DNA of 64,000 bases from Adiantum capillus-veneris (Eukaryota > Streptophyta > Polypodiopsida > Polypodiales > Pteridaceae). The notes beneath the pieces were generated by a model that ran no database searches, was not told the DNA's origin, and was given only the letters and a program-made list of their open reading frames with translations. A program made the translations under genes and the position numbers. How positions within the stretch are numbered: position 1 is the stretch's first letter; every line of letters starts with the position of its first letter. Of the stretch, positions 53,356 through 64,000 are shown piece by piece. The stretch spans positions 22,248,577-22,312,576 of the forward strand of contig CM043946.1 of the NCBI GenBank assembly GCA_014529385.2, given 5' to 3'.

Positions 53356-55723
53356 TCCTTGCGTGCTCATACCAACTCTGCGCATCTCTGTGAAGATCCA
53401 CCTGATGGAAGGGCTCCAAGGGCCTCCTGCATGAGGAGCTGAGCTCGAAGCAGCTTAAGCAAAAACTTCTTCCAGGGCTCCTCCCCTGGAAGGAATCCTC
53501 TAACAACAAACTTCCCAAGAAGGGCTCTTCTCTGCTCTGCTGGGCGATGATCCCAAGTCGCCCCCTGAGAACACAGTAGGGTGATGACGTGCTAGGCTGC
53601 TTTGGCCCGAGCTAAGTGGGTGTCCCACCCTGACCAAAGAAAGTTACTGATCGGCCTCTCTAATTGGCTGATACAGGAGCTCGAGAAGATCCAGCAAGAT
53701 GTGATGTACCACATAGTAGCCAACAACACCTGGTTGGCCACTATAACTCTGCCTGCCAAAGAGAGCCATGCCAAACTCCAATGCAACAACTTCCTCCGAA
53801 TGGGCAGGAGGAGGAGAGTAGTCTGATGCTCAGGGGACAAGTCCAGGCCAACCTAACAACCTAAGTAACGAAAGAAAATCCCTGGGGGAATCCATCTAAA
53901 ACCCTCACCTGGTGATCAATCAGGCATAGGAGCACTGCTAGCCCAGAAAGCTAGTCTTCCTCCTGTTGATCAGTGCGCCTGATGCACAACAAAAGACCTC
54001 AAGAGCCTGCTCACACCTGTGCAGATTGGCCTTCTGGCCCTTCAAGTACCAGGGGCTGAGTCGTCGGCAAACTCAGCGTCTAGAAGCTCATCTATCCTAA
54101 TAGGGAGCTCGGACCACGCAAGCCAACCTACTGAGAAGTCAAAAATCTGCTCATCGCCTTAGATTAGAATAGAAAGAGGAAGGGGGCAAGAGGGCAACCA
54201 TGTCTGACCGAACGCGTGAGCAAGAAGTGCTACCCTCTTCCCCCTGCCAAGAGCACCTGACTGTGCGCATGCCTGTACAGAGCTGACACACCTTTGATCT
54301 AAGCATCTGTGAAACCCATCCTGTGTAGAGTGCCCTCCAAGAAGTCCCAGTCAACTCTGTCGTAGGCCTTCTCAAACTCGAGGAGTATCACCAAATCCTC
54401 TCCTCGAAGACGCGTGAGGGAAAACGCCTCCCAAAAAGTGAAGATGTTGTCAAGGATACTATGCTCTCTAGTAGTGGCTCGATCCTCAAGCTCAGAGCCT
54501 TTGCTAGAATTTTGTAGGATGGGTTGAGGATGGTAATGGGTCGCCACTGTCGAATCTCATCCAAGGAGCCTCCCTCCGTGGGAATCGGGTAGATGAAGCC
54601 CTCACTCATGCTGTCAAGCATCTCACCAATGTGCAAAACGTGTTGAAATGCACTGTAAAGATCTGAACTAAGCAAGTCCCAATACTCCAAGAAGAAGCTG
54701 AGAGTCAAACCATCCTCCCTTGGACAACTACCTCGGGGGAGTGTGCTGAGGGTCTCATGGAGCTCCTCTAGCTGGAGGGGAAGCTCAAGTCTCTGTCGCA
54801 TCTCCTCAGTAACAAGGCAAGGCATTTGTGCCCAAACCTCTCTCTACTGCATCCTGACGCTCTGATTGAGGCTCAATTGACAACAGATCACTGTAGAAGT
54901 TAGTAGCAACTGCACGAATATCCTCAAGCTCTGAAGCAACTGAGCCGTCGGGTCTCCTCAACTGACTAACACTCGTGTGCGCATGGCGTGGCCCCACTGT
55001 CTCAAAAAACTCCCCAATAACTTTGTCACCCACCTGGGTCCACCGAGATGCTTGCCGATGGAAGGAAAACTCATGATGCCGCTCCTCAATGCTAGGAAAC
55101 TTCGGCCTAGCCTGCGGCATGTGCTCCTTCAACCAAGGATTGTCTGGATGCTGCTCTTGCATCCTTTGCAAGGAAACAATGCCCCCTCGAAGACGCTTCT
55201 CCTCCTCCCTGGCTGCAACCAAACTAGTTGTAGACTCCTGAAAGAAGAAGCGACTAAGCTCAGCTAGTCCAGAGGTCACTCTACCAGCAGGGGTGTCCAA
55301 CGCGTCCAGGCTCTTTGTCCAAACTCCCTCCACTCGTTCTCTAAGCTCTGGACCCAGCAAGATTCTCTCGAGGATGCATAGCATCGTACCCCCTCTCCGT
55401 CGTCTGTTTGTCACAGTGAGAATCATCGGCGCATGGTCGGAAAAGGTAGTCCCTGCCAGGATGCAAACAGACCCCCCCAAGTCACAGTTGTAGTCACTGG
55501 CATAGAAGCGATCTATTCGAGAAAAATTCACTCCTCCTACCCTGCGGTCAGTGCAAGAGAAAGACAAGTTGTCCATGGCCTCACAAAGCCCGAGTGCTCC
55601 CAAACATCAGAAACCCTCATAGTCATACAGAGCCACTCCCAAGATGCCAACTCAGTCTCATGCATAGTAGTATGGCACTGCTGTGCATGCAGCAAAGACT
55701 CAACAACATGAAACCAAAACTTT
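53356..55723 (-). pseudogene. LINE F ORF2, left part (endonuclease end to post-RT)
   Basis: This is an older, more diverged copy of the LINE family. It includes the endonuclease end (GGVNFSRIDRFYASD, FSDHAPMILTV), the linker, RT fingers (RGSCPREDGLTLSF, IYPIPTEGGSLDEIRQW), KAYDRVDWDF and the region after the catalytic box. Stops, frameshifts and a missing segment near 54470 break it. The last 1.4 kb of the LINE 3' end is absent; sequence changes to gypsy at about 53355. On the right it is interrupted by LINE C at the endonuclease codons, with the TSD at 55708-55723. Confidence 0.85.
55708..55723. repeat. 16-bp target site duplication of LINE C (left copy)
   Basis: ATGAAACCAAAACTTT occurs here and at 62570-62585, immediately outside LINE C. 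Both are part of LINE F sequence. The T-rich end directly precedes the 20-T tract, which fits priming of reverse transcription by the nicked target annealed to the poly(A) tail. Confidence 0.93.
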
Positions 55724-55875
55724 TTTTTTTTTTTTTTTTTCCGAGAAAAAGATCCTTCTATTAGTTAATGAAAGCTGCCCATAGGGCTACATCCACCTCT
55801 GCAAGAGAGGGCTACAACAAGCATGATGGGGAGACTCTCCCAATGAAAAAACAGCATATATACAATGGGGCTAAA

Positions 55876-58800
55876 TCAAGAGATGGGAGGAGGGAAAAGC
55901 CACATAGGTGGACAGTAGTGCCATCTGAGCACCCCCTGGACCATGGAGTAAAACGGCCCAGGGCGCCAGAGTCGAAGGAAAGCCTCGCGGCGCTCCCGCA
56001 TGCGGTCGGAGCTGCCCTGTAGTCCCTCAAGCTGTCCTCTGAGAGTATGGATCAGCTCTAGCCAAAAGTCACGAACAGTCTCTGCAGGTGGTACAAGGCC
56101 AGCCTCAAAGATGCGGAAACAACGGGCCCGCCAGATGAACCAGAGAGCTAGGCCGCTCATGAGCTCCCAACACTCCGCTCTCTCACTGCTCCACTCCTGT
56201 GGAGTAAGGTCTGTAGCAGGCTGGAGTGTAGGTCGACCCCCGTGTATCACTATCATCCTGTTGGTGGAAGATAGCTCAAACTGAAGTGCCGGGCCCGTGA
56301 GGGTGGACCAAGCCGCCGCCCCCCAAGTGTACTGTCGAGCCGTGGAGAGGGCAGGCATCAGCCGAAGAACTCGTAGCCACACCTGCTGGGCCGAGGGACA
56401 GTCCCAAAGACAGTGTCGCTGACTCTCCACCAACTGGTCACAGGCTGTACATGCGGCCGAGAGACCACTATGTACAAGCCAGCTCCCTACTGCTGTGGCT
56501 CTGTGTGCAACCAACCACTGGAACAAGGTGACGCGCCTCGGCTGTCTGGAGTCCCACAGCCTCTGCCAAGAACTCAATTGTGAGACCCTCCTCCTGCCAA
56601 TGACGTGCTGCAGCGGGGCGGGGCGGGCCTCTCTCTGTGCTGCAAGTATATGACGTCCAAGCCGAACAGTGTATTGAAAGAAAGGGACTCCTGGGCGGTC
56701 TGCAGAAGAGAATGGGTCCCTCCATAGCCACTCACCAGGATCCCACTGTACTCGTGCCAGTGGACAGCACTCCCAAGCCCATAGCCTCTAGTGTCCTGAC
56801 TCAAGAGCTGCTGGGTCAGGGTCTATGACGCAAGTCCTCCCACAGATGCCCACAACTCCGATCCTCTGGAAACAACACTCTGCTACCTGCGGGGCATCTA
56901 CTGCAACTCTCTGTAATCGTCCCCCACCCTGAAGCTCGAAGAACAGGGCTGGGACAGCAATCTCTGAGCAAGCCCTGACTGAAATGAGAACCTCCATTCG
57001 TGTGAAGGCTCCCATCCACCGGGGTGCTACTGGCTCGAGAGGCGTGAGCCAATCAGCTGGAACTGACTCTGAGATGTCGTGACACATGCTCTGAACCCCT
57101 CTCATGCCCTGTAGCTGGACAACCTGCACCTCCTCTGACAAACCTGTGAACTCTAGCCAGTCACCTAGAGAGCACGCTGGACCTGCTGCCATGGGACCCC
57201 AAGAAACATGAGGCCTACTTCCAACCAAGTGGCCTCTCTCAGTGCTAACCATGGGGTTCCAGACGAGGGGCTGCCGTAGGCGCTCCTCCATGCACATCGG
57301 CTGTCGCTGCTCTAGGCCACGCCGCAATAGCTCCCAAGAACGAAGCAAACTCACAGCGAATCGGTCCTCCAGTCTCCTGCTCAAACCAACTCGGCGCAAC
57401 TCTGTAAAGATCCATCTGGTCGAAGGTTGCCAAGGGCCTCCTGACTGAGGCACCCTGGCACGAAGCCTCTACAACAAGAACTCCTTCCAGGGCTCCTCGC
57501 GTGGAAGAAGTCCTCTGACGACGAACTTCCCAAGAAGGGCTCTGCTCTGCTGTGCTGGATCAATGATCCCAAGCCCTCCCTGAGAACAAGGAAGTGTGAT
57601 GACCGACCAAGCCACCTTGGCTCGGGCAATCTGAGTGTCGCGACCTAACCAAAGGAAGTTCCTGATCAGCCTCTCTACCTGGCTGATGCAAGAACTCGAG
57701 AAGATCCAGCAAGAAGTGATGTACCACATAGTTGCCAACAACACCTGGTTGGCAACTACTACTCTACCAGCCAGCGAAAGTCGTGCTGAGCTCCAATGTA
57801 ACAGCTTTCTCCTGATGGAGAGGAGAAGAGGAGCAATCTGCTGCTCGGGGGACAAATCCAAACCAACCTGACAACACAAGTACCGAACTGCAGTCCCTGG
57901 AGGAATCCACCTGAAACCCTCTCCTGGCATCCAATCTGGCACAGGAGCACTACCAACTGAGAAAGCCACTGTCTTTCTCCAGTTGATCAGTGCGCCCGAT
58001 GCACAGCAGAAGGTCTCCAAAGCCTGCCCACATCTGTGTAAATTGGCCTCCTGGCCCTCTAAGTACAAGGCTGAGTCGTCGGCAAACTCAGCGTCCAGAA
58101 GCTCATCCCCGTATAGGGAGTGCTAAGCCCCTCAAACCAACCTGCTGTGACACCAAAAATCTGCTCATCGCCTCCGCATAGAACAGAAAGAGAAAGGGGG
58201 CAAGAGGACAACCCTGTCTGACCGATCGTGTGAGCATGAAGCGCTCACCTCTACCTCCTGCCAAAAGCACCTGACTGTGAGCCTGTCTGTACAAAGCTGA
58301 CACCCCTCTGATCCAAGCCTCTGAGAAGCCCATCCTGCGTAGCGTGCCCTCTAGAAAGTCCCAGTCAACTCTGTCGTATGCCTTCTCAAAATCGAGAAGA
58401 AGAATCACAAGGTCCTCCCCACGGAGCCGTGCAAGGGCAGAAGCCTCCCAAAAAGTGAAGATGTTGTCAAGGATACTGCGTTCCTTGACAAAACCTGTCT
58501 GAGTCCCATGTATAAGGCTCTCCAAAAGTGGCTGAATCCTCAAACTCAGAGCCTTGGCAAGAATTTTGTAGGATGAGTTGAGAATGGTGATGGGGCGCCA
58601 CTGTCGAATCTCATCCAAGGAGCCACCCTCCTTTGGAATGAGGTAAATTAGGCCCTCACCCATGCTATCCGGCATCACTCCTGTGTGCAGAATGTACTGA
58701 AAGGCACTACAAAGATCTGGGCCAAGCAGGTCCCAGTACTCCAAGAAGAAGCTGAAAGTCAGCCCATCCTCACCTGGACAGCTACCACGAGGGAGCGCCC

Positions 58801-60194
58801 TAAGAGCCGTGTGCAGCTCCTCAAACTGAAGAGGTAACTCAAGCCTCTGCCGCATCTCCTCAGTCACAAGACAAGGCATCTGTGCCCAAACCTGCTCCCT
58901 GCATGCATCCTGTCTCTCTGACTCGGGCTCAGCCGACAGTAGCTCACGGTAAAAGTCAGTAGCAACTGCACGCATATCCTGTGGCTCACAAACAACTGAC
59001 CCATCGGGTCTCCTCAACTGATTGACCTTGGCATGCGAGTGCCGAGGTCCCACTGTCTCAAAAAAAGCACCTGTCACTCTGTCACCCACCTGAGTCCACT
59101 GAGATGCCTGTCGATGAAAGGAAAACTCATGGCGCCTCTTCTCTGTGCAAGCAAGCTCCTGTCGAGCCTGTTGTAACTGCTCCTCAACCCATGGACTGTC
59201 TGGATGCTGCTCCTGCATCCTCTGTAGTGAAGCAATGCCTTGTCTGAGACGCTGCTCCTCCTCTCTCGCTGCAGCCCGTCGAGCCAGAGACTCCTGGAGA
59301 AAGAAGTGGCTAAGCTGAGCTAGGCCTGAGGCCACTCTGTCTGCAGGTGGAGCCTGGCTGTCCATGCCCTCTGTGCATAGAGCCTCGACCCTCTCTCTGA
59401 GTGCTGAGTCCAACAAGACCCGCTCTGGGATGCGAAGCATCGTGCTCCCACTCCTCTGCCTATCTGCCACTGTGAGGATCACTGGTGCATGGTCCGAGAA
59501 GGATGTCCCTGCCAGGATGCCCACTGATCCCCCCAAGCCACTGAAGTGGTCACTAGTGTAGAAGCGATCTATGCGCGATAGATTCACTCCTCCCACTCTG
59601 CGGTCCGATCTAGAGAAGGCAAGACTCTCTGGAGGCCTCGACCCTCAACGTCATACAAAACCTCTCCCAAGCTGCTAACTCGACTCCATGCAAAGTAGCA
59701 TGGCTGCCTCCGATCCTGTCAGAAGGGTCCTCCAACATGTTGAAGTCCCCTCCTACACACCACTGGTCAACCTGTGGCAAAGACTCAACAATCTGTGACC
59801 AAAACTCTGCACGAGCACTCGCCACATTGGGCGCATCGATGTTCAGGAAACCCACAAGGCTACCCTGAACCTGCATAGTAATCCACTAAGCCCTGCCTGG
59901 TACAATAATCCCTCTGCCCACAATGGCCTGCTGTAATGAGTCCGCAATAGTCATACATACCCCACCCTAGATGCCTCCAGGTCCAAAAGCAGCTGACCAA
60001 AAGGTATCATAGCGTCCACGTAAAATCTGACCACATCGCCGAATGTGGCTCTCAGACAAATGGTGCTCCTGAAGCATACAGAGATCAATCTCTCCTCCCA
60101 CAAGGCAACGCTGAAGCTCCTGACGCAATCGGCCCCGCTGTCGCTGAAACTGGGGCCCACCTAGTCCCTGCACGTTCCACGAGACAATCCTCAT
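55876..60194 (-). pseudogene. LINE C ORF2, full length but broken
   Basis: This spans about 1440 codons. The endonuclease (from ATG 60194, MRIVSWNVQGLGG) has a stop near 59951 and a loss of about 31 bp near 59638. A 497-codon open segment (58103-59596) covers the endonuclease end (FSDHAPVIL), the linker and RT up to GLRGLALPIRG. A 2-bp deletion near 58107 shifts the frame just before the catalytic box. RT continues in 57469-58068 (LYLEGQEANL, INWRKTVAF). The C-terminal region (55876-57453) has WLVAHRATA and a Cys/His segment CTACDQLVESQRHCLWDC resembling zf-RVT. It stops at 55876. Confidence 0.88.
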
Positions 60195-62098
60195 GGGGAG
60201 CGAGAGAGAACAGATGCTGCCGCAACAGCAAGACGAGCTATCTTAGAAGCAGGCTTGGATGGGGAGTAATCCGCATCCGAGAGTCCTCTAGATAGGCGAG
60301 ACTGCAGTGAGTGCCTGGTCCAAGCCCAAGTAGAGCGAGCCGTGCGTAAAGCAACCTCCTCTGTCCAGGAGTCCTCATGAATGAATACATAGCAAGGCAA
60401 ACACTGCGTATCAGCAAAAAAGTACACCACAATGTGTCTACATCCTGCTGAATTTGGGGGTGTCACCGCAAACTTGGCCAGTGGCCACAAAGTCTGCAGC
60501 AAATCTGTAACGCCAAGTTCTCCCATGTGGTGAGAGAACTCAAGAACCTGTGTATGCAACCATCCCACCACTGAGTCGAGGGACCACTCTGTCTCAGTCC
60601 TGCCACAGAGGGGGAAGGAGAAACCAACTGCTAAGTCCAAGGCCTCTGTCCCCCTAGCGGCGAGGAACAAAGCGTGGACTCTGAAGCAGGCTGCCTCGTG
60701 GTCTGCTGCGGAATCGCCAAGAAAACGAGTAAACCCGTAATCGAAGAAATCCCAGCGGCGTCGGAGGTCAATGCTCGTCAAACCACGAGGGATAGCTGCA
60801 AGAGGAGATGTCTGAATCTGCAGAGGGGGCCGCATGAAGGGCTGACCCTCTCTCGCTAGGCGACTCATGGCGAAGGCGCTGCCAAGAGATCTCCTAGCCG
60901 CCGGCGAGGGTCCAGTCTCCTGAGCCGACTGTGGTACTGAAGCAGGAGGAGGGGGAGAAGGGGCTGGGGGGGGCGGGGGAGAGGAGAAGCGGGGTGGGGC
61001 GGCAGAGACATGGGGGGGGGTGAGGTGGGGAGTGAGCGGTAGCAGAGGGTGGGGGAGGGCATGAGGAGGAGGAGGGGAGATCGGAAGGCGGAGCGGCTGG
61101 CAAGGGTGAAGCGGAGGTGGTGGCTGGCGTAGGGGGCTCCTCCTGCTCAAGAGGACCAAAGCGGTTCCCCGTGGGAACCCACTGCTGCTGAGTAGGCACC
61201 TGGGGGCCACTCTGAGTGCCAGGCTGTCGCTGTGGCCCCTGGCATTGACGGCCATGGGCCTGTTGCCACCCCTCCTCCGCTGGAGCCCCAGGCTCGGAGG
61301 GTGGCGTTGAATCTGTGCTCTGTGTCGTTGGCTGTGGCTGTGGCCCAGCCTTGGCAGACTGGGGCTGAGGCTGGGATGCGGGTCATGGTCTCCTCCGTGG
61401 GCAGGCCTTCGCTAGGTGGTCCATCTGTCTGCAAATGAAGCACTGGTTCGGGAGACCCGAGTACTCCACACTCTGTCTAAACCAACCCCCACTCACCCGA
61501 GGCAGAAGGATGACCTTCGGGAGTGTGTGGGTATCTCTGACCAAAACTCGAACTGAAGGGATGCCAGCCGCCTTGGAAGCTAGTGATGCTGCCGTACGAG
61601 GTGTCTCCAGGACAGTTCCGATGGCGGAGCCAATCCTGGAGAGAAGTGGAAGGTACTCCCTCCGTAAACCCGGAAAGCAGACTGAGATGGGGAAGTCCGC
61701 CTCCTCTACTAGCACATCCGAAACGGGTCAAAACCATGTCTCCATTGTCGAAAGTGAGCCCGTGATGCTCGGATGGCCAATGGACTCATAGCTATGACCT
61801 TGGAGGCCATCTCGGAAGTCTCGAACTCAATCTGGTAGTACCCCCGTCCGAGAATCTGGACATCCAAGATCTTGCCCACCTCTGCGAGGAGGCGGGCCTG
61901 GAGAAGGTCTCGCAGCTCTCCTCTGCTGGGACGAGTGCCGAGAACCTTGCAGATGACAGAAGTCGCCTGCAAGCGTTCTACCTCTATGGCAAGGCTCGCT
62001 TGCTCTGCCGGCGTAAGAGCAAGTCGAATGGTGGGCTCACCGGGGTCGGGCGAGGGGGCTTCAGGCAAGTCCCTCTAAGGTGAAGCTGGAGCCTCCAT
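60191..62098 (-). pseudogene. LINE C ORF1, full length, three lesions
   Basis: The start is ATG 62098. TAG at codon 8 replaces CAG. A 1-bp deletion near 61728 shifts the frame inside the DUF4283-like domain. A TGA near 61383 (CGA in LINE A) stands just after the knuckle CFICRQMDHLAKAC. The rest is open for 354 codons (60191-61255): Pro-rich linker, then the conserved C-terminal domain (RRRWDFFDYGFTRFLGDSAA, LPCYVFIHEDSWTEEVALRT, SKIARLAVAAASVLSRSP). The stop overlaps ORF2 in ATGA. Confidence 0.88.
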
Positions 62099-62569
62099 CT
62101 GTGTCTACTGCTGAGTCGAAGAAGCGGGCGGCAAAGCAGAAACCTGCAAACAAGTCAGCCAGGCACTTTTCCGAAGAGAAAGTGCTGCCGAGCCAGGTGC
62201 AGAGGGCCTTCGGGGCGAAGAGGATGTGGGGGGGGGGGGGGGGGGGGGGGGTGATGAGGAGACAGCGAGGGCGAAGAGGGCAGCCGTGCAATGTGCGGGT
62301 GCACAAGCAGCAGCGAGCGGGGGGGATGGAGCGGGGAAGGCAGAGCGAGAGGAGGGCAGCGGGCTGCGGCAGCTAATGGGGCAGCGCGCGCAGATAGGGG
62401 GGGGGCAGCGGGTGGGTTGAGAGGCAGTGCGCAAGGGCTGAAGGGGGTGGGGGGGCAGTGAAGGGGCAGCGGGGGGAGGGAGGGAGGGGGAGGAGAGCGA
62501 TGTCGCAACAGCAAAGGGGGGGGGGCGAGCAGCAGTAGCGGGCCTCGATGCCTCGTGATGGAACTTTGT
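62099..62569 (-). promoter_or_regulatory. LINE C 5' UTR
   Basis: This is C-rich on the element strand, with a G-run of more than 20 bases on plus at about 62228-62251 and further runs near 62397-62406 and 62516-62525. It corresponds in position to the putative promoters of LINEs A, B and D. Confidence 0.65.
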
Positions 62570-62971
62570 ATGAAACCAAAACTTTGCTCGTGCACTTGCC
62601 ACATTGGGCGCATATATGTTCAGGAATCCCATGAGGCAACCCTGAACCTGCATAGTAATCCACTGAGCTCTGCCTGGCACAATAATACCTTTGCCCACAA
62701 TGGCATGCTGCCATGAATCAGCAGTAGTCATAAATACCCCTTTTTGGATACCTCCAAGTCCAAATGTAGCTAATCAAAATGTCTCATAGTGACCACGCAG
62801 AATTTGACCACGTCGTCTCATGTGGCTCTCACAAAGATGATGCTCCTGTAGCATAAGAATATCAATCTCACCACCGACAAGGCATCCCTGAAGCTTCTGA
62901 CATAATTGACCCCTTTGACGCTGAAACTGGGGTCCTCCTAATCCCTGCACATTCCCTAAGATGATCCTCAT
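62570..62971 (-). pseudogene. LINE F ORF2 N-terminus
   Basis: The endonuclease start is at ATG 62971 (MRIILGNVQGLGGPQF), then QEHHLCESHMRRRGQ and, after breaks, GFLNIYAPNVASARAKFW, where LINE C interrupts. The N-terminal WN of the catalytic region reads GN here, a loss of a conserved residue. The ATG overlaps the ORF1 stop as in the other copies. Confidence 0.83.
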
Positions 62972-64000
62972 GGAGTCAGTGGGAAAAGATAGATGCTGCA
63001 ACAGCATCCAACCTCGCTATCTTTGAGGTCGGTTTGGATGGGGAGTAATCCGCATCCGAGCGACCTCTAGATAAGCGCGTCTGAAGAGACTGTCCCACCT
63101 AGGCCCAAGTTGTGCGTAGCCCGTAGGGCTACATCCTCTGTCCAAGAATCCTCATGTACAAATACATAGCAAGGGGGGCTCTGAGTGCCAGCAAAAAAGT
63201 GCTCCACAATGTGCCTGCAACCTACTGCATCCAGCGGCGTCACACTGAACTTGGCTAGAGGTCAAAGTGTCTGTACCAGATCTGTCATCCCCAGGTCCCC
63301 TATGTGGTGTGAGAACACTATAGCGTGGACCTGGAGCCAGTCAAGAACTGTGTACAGGGTCCACTCTGTATGATCCCTGCCGCACAATGGCAAGGAGAAG
63401 CCTACCACAGCATCCAGAGCCTCAGTTCCTCGGGCTGCTAGAAAGGGGACACGGATGTGTGACTAGTCCCCTGCGGATAAGGAGTGTGGGATGGGTTAGG
63501 TGATGAGGCTGAGGGCCCCACAGGGAAGAGAGGAGGAGCGGGAGGTGTGGGTGAGGGTAGAGCAGGGGGAGGCGGAGTGGAGGAGTCAGAAGGTGTAGAA
63601 GTTGGGGGGGGGGGGCAGTGGAGGTGGAGGGGGCTTCTGCTGGAGGGGTCGAAACGGTTCCCTGTCAAAACCCAATGCTGCTGAGCTGCAGGAGGTTGGC
63701 CATCAGGGGGGGCAGTGTGGCGAGCCCGTCCATCAACTGTCGGTTGTCTGATCCCTGGCCTCTGTCGAGGTACCAACCTGTTTGTTGGGCATGCTCAGCC
63801 TTGGGAGGTTGCGCATGCGCTCCGGGTCGAGATCTCGTGCAAGGATAGGCCTTTGCTAAGTGGCCCATCTGCCTGCAAATGAAGCACTAGTTCGAGAGTC
63901 TCGAATACTCCACCCTCTAGCGTAACCAACCCCTACTCACCCTAGGTAGAAGGATCACCTTCGGGAGAGTATGGGTGTCACGAACTAGAATGCAAACTCA
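62968..64000 (-). pseudogene. LINE F ORF1, C-terminal part, runs off the window
   Basis: This is a diverged ORF1: the end of the DUF4283-like domain at the window edge, a CCHC remnant (MGHLAKAYPC near 63868), a Pro-rich linker (63438-63776), and the conserved C-terminal domain in several frames (RAARGTEALDAVVGFSLPLC-like, CRHIVEHFFAGTQ-like, FVHEDSWTEDVALRA-like, 63420-63080). It is interrupted by stops. The final CCATGAGG overlap with ORF2 is kept (62968-62971). Confidence 0.8.

Larger units (their letters stand above)
55724..62569 (-). mobile_element. LINE C, near full-length, inserted in LINE F
   Basis: This 6.85-kb minus-strand copy has a poly(A) tail (T-run 55721-55740), 3' UTR (55741-55875), ORF2 (55876-60194), ORF1 (60191-62098) and a 5' UTR to 62569. 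It is bounded by the 16-bp TSD. Next to the right TSD are about 25 bases (62545-62569) not shared with other copies' 5' ends. This copy defines the family's full structure. Coding is broken by several stops and frameshifts. Confidence 0.95.

Noticed and set aside
1-64000. Any host protein-coding gene between the elements
   Set aside because: Every stretch over 300 bp could be assigned to a retroelement or to non-coding insertion DNA. No spliced or single-exon host gene could be supported by eye.

Overview
This 64-kb window reads as plant nuclear heterochromatin made almost entirely of retrotransposons. I found no host protein gene, rRNA, tRNA or CRISPR array. A land plant is indicated by three things: an L1-type LINE family whose ORF1 carries a DUF4283-like domain and a CCHC knuckle; Ty1/copia and chromodomain Ty3/gypsy elements primed by initiator-Met tRNA; and long (AG)n and poly(G/C) tracts. 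The species cannot be fixed from the sequence. A large repeat-rich genome (fern, gymnosperm or similar) would fit.

Layout. 1-11350 is LINE A (minus; its 3' tip lies outside the window), split by the complete copia element Copia A (3360-8885, TSD AGCTG, intact 1326-codon gag-pol). 11351-11863 is a fragment of a gypsy gag. 11864-20883 is LINE B (plus), head-to-head with LINE A and split by an unclassified 2.6-kb insertion (14634-17245). 20884-24243 plus 44592-about 45478 is LINE D (minus), opened by a four-layer nest: Gypsy A (24244-44591, plus, TSD CCCTC) contains Copia B (30362-40713, minus, TSD AAAGC), which contains Copia C (31112-36368, plus, TSD CGAAA). Just before its 3' LTR, Gypsy A carries a second copy of 1.6 kb of its own left LINE flank (41388-43004). 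This is best explained by a tandem duplication followed by LTR-LTR recombination.

45505-46376 is a truncated gypsy LTR (H). 46377-48640 is a non-coding LTR element (G) with hairpin repeats. 48641-52999 is a deleted chromovirus-like gypsy (E) with one full LTR. 53000-53355 is another gypsy integrase scrap (I). 53356-55723 plus 62570-64000 is LINE F (minus), split by the near full-length LINE C (55724-62569, minus, 16-bp TSD, 20-nt oligo-T at its 3' end).

The LINE copies are one family. ORF1 (about 630 codons) has a DUF4283-like region, a CCHC knuckle, a Pro-rich linker and an extra conserved C-terminal domain. It overlaps ORF2 by the 4-nt ATGA. ORF2 (about 1440 codons) has an APE-type endonuclease, RT and a C-terminal Cys/His segment. 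The RT catalytic box appears as FADDS. Only the Copia A polyprotein is uninterrupted. Many breaks elsewhere are CAG-to-TAG or CGA-to-TGA, the pattern expected from decay of methylated CHG and CG cytosines. LTR divergences counted by eye (Gypsy A several percent, Copia B about 1.4%, Copia C about 0.9%) agree with the nesting order.
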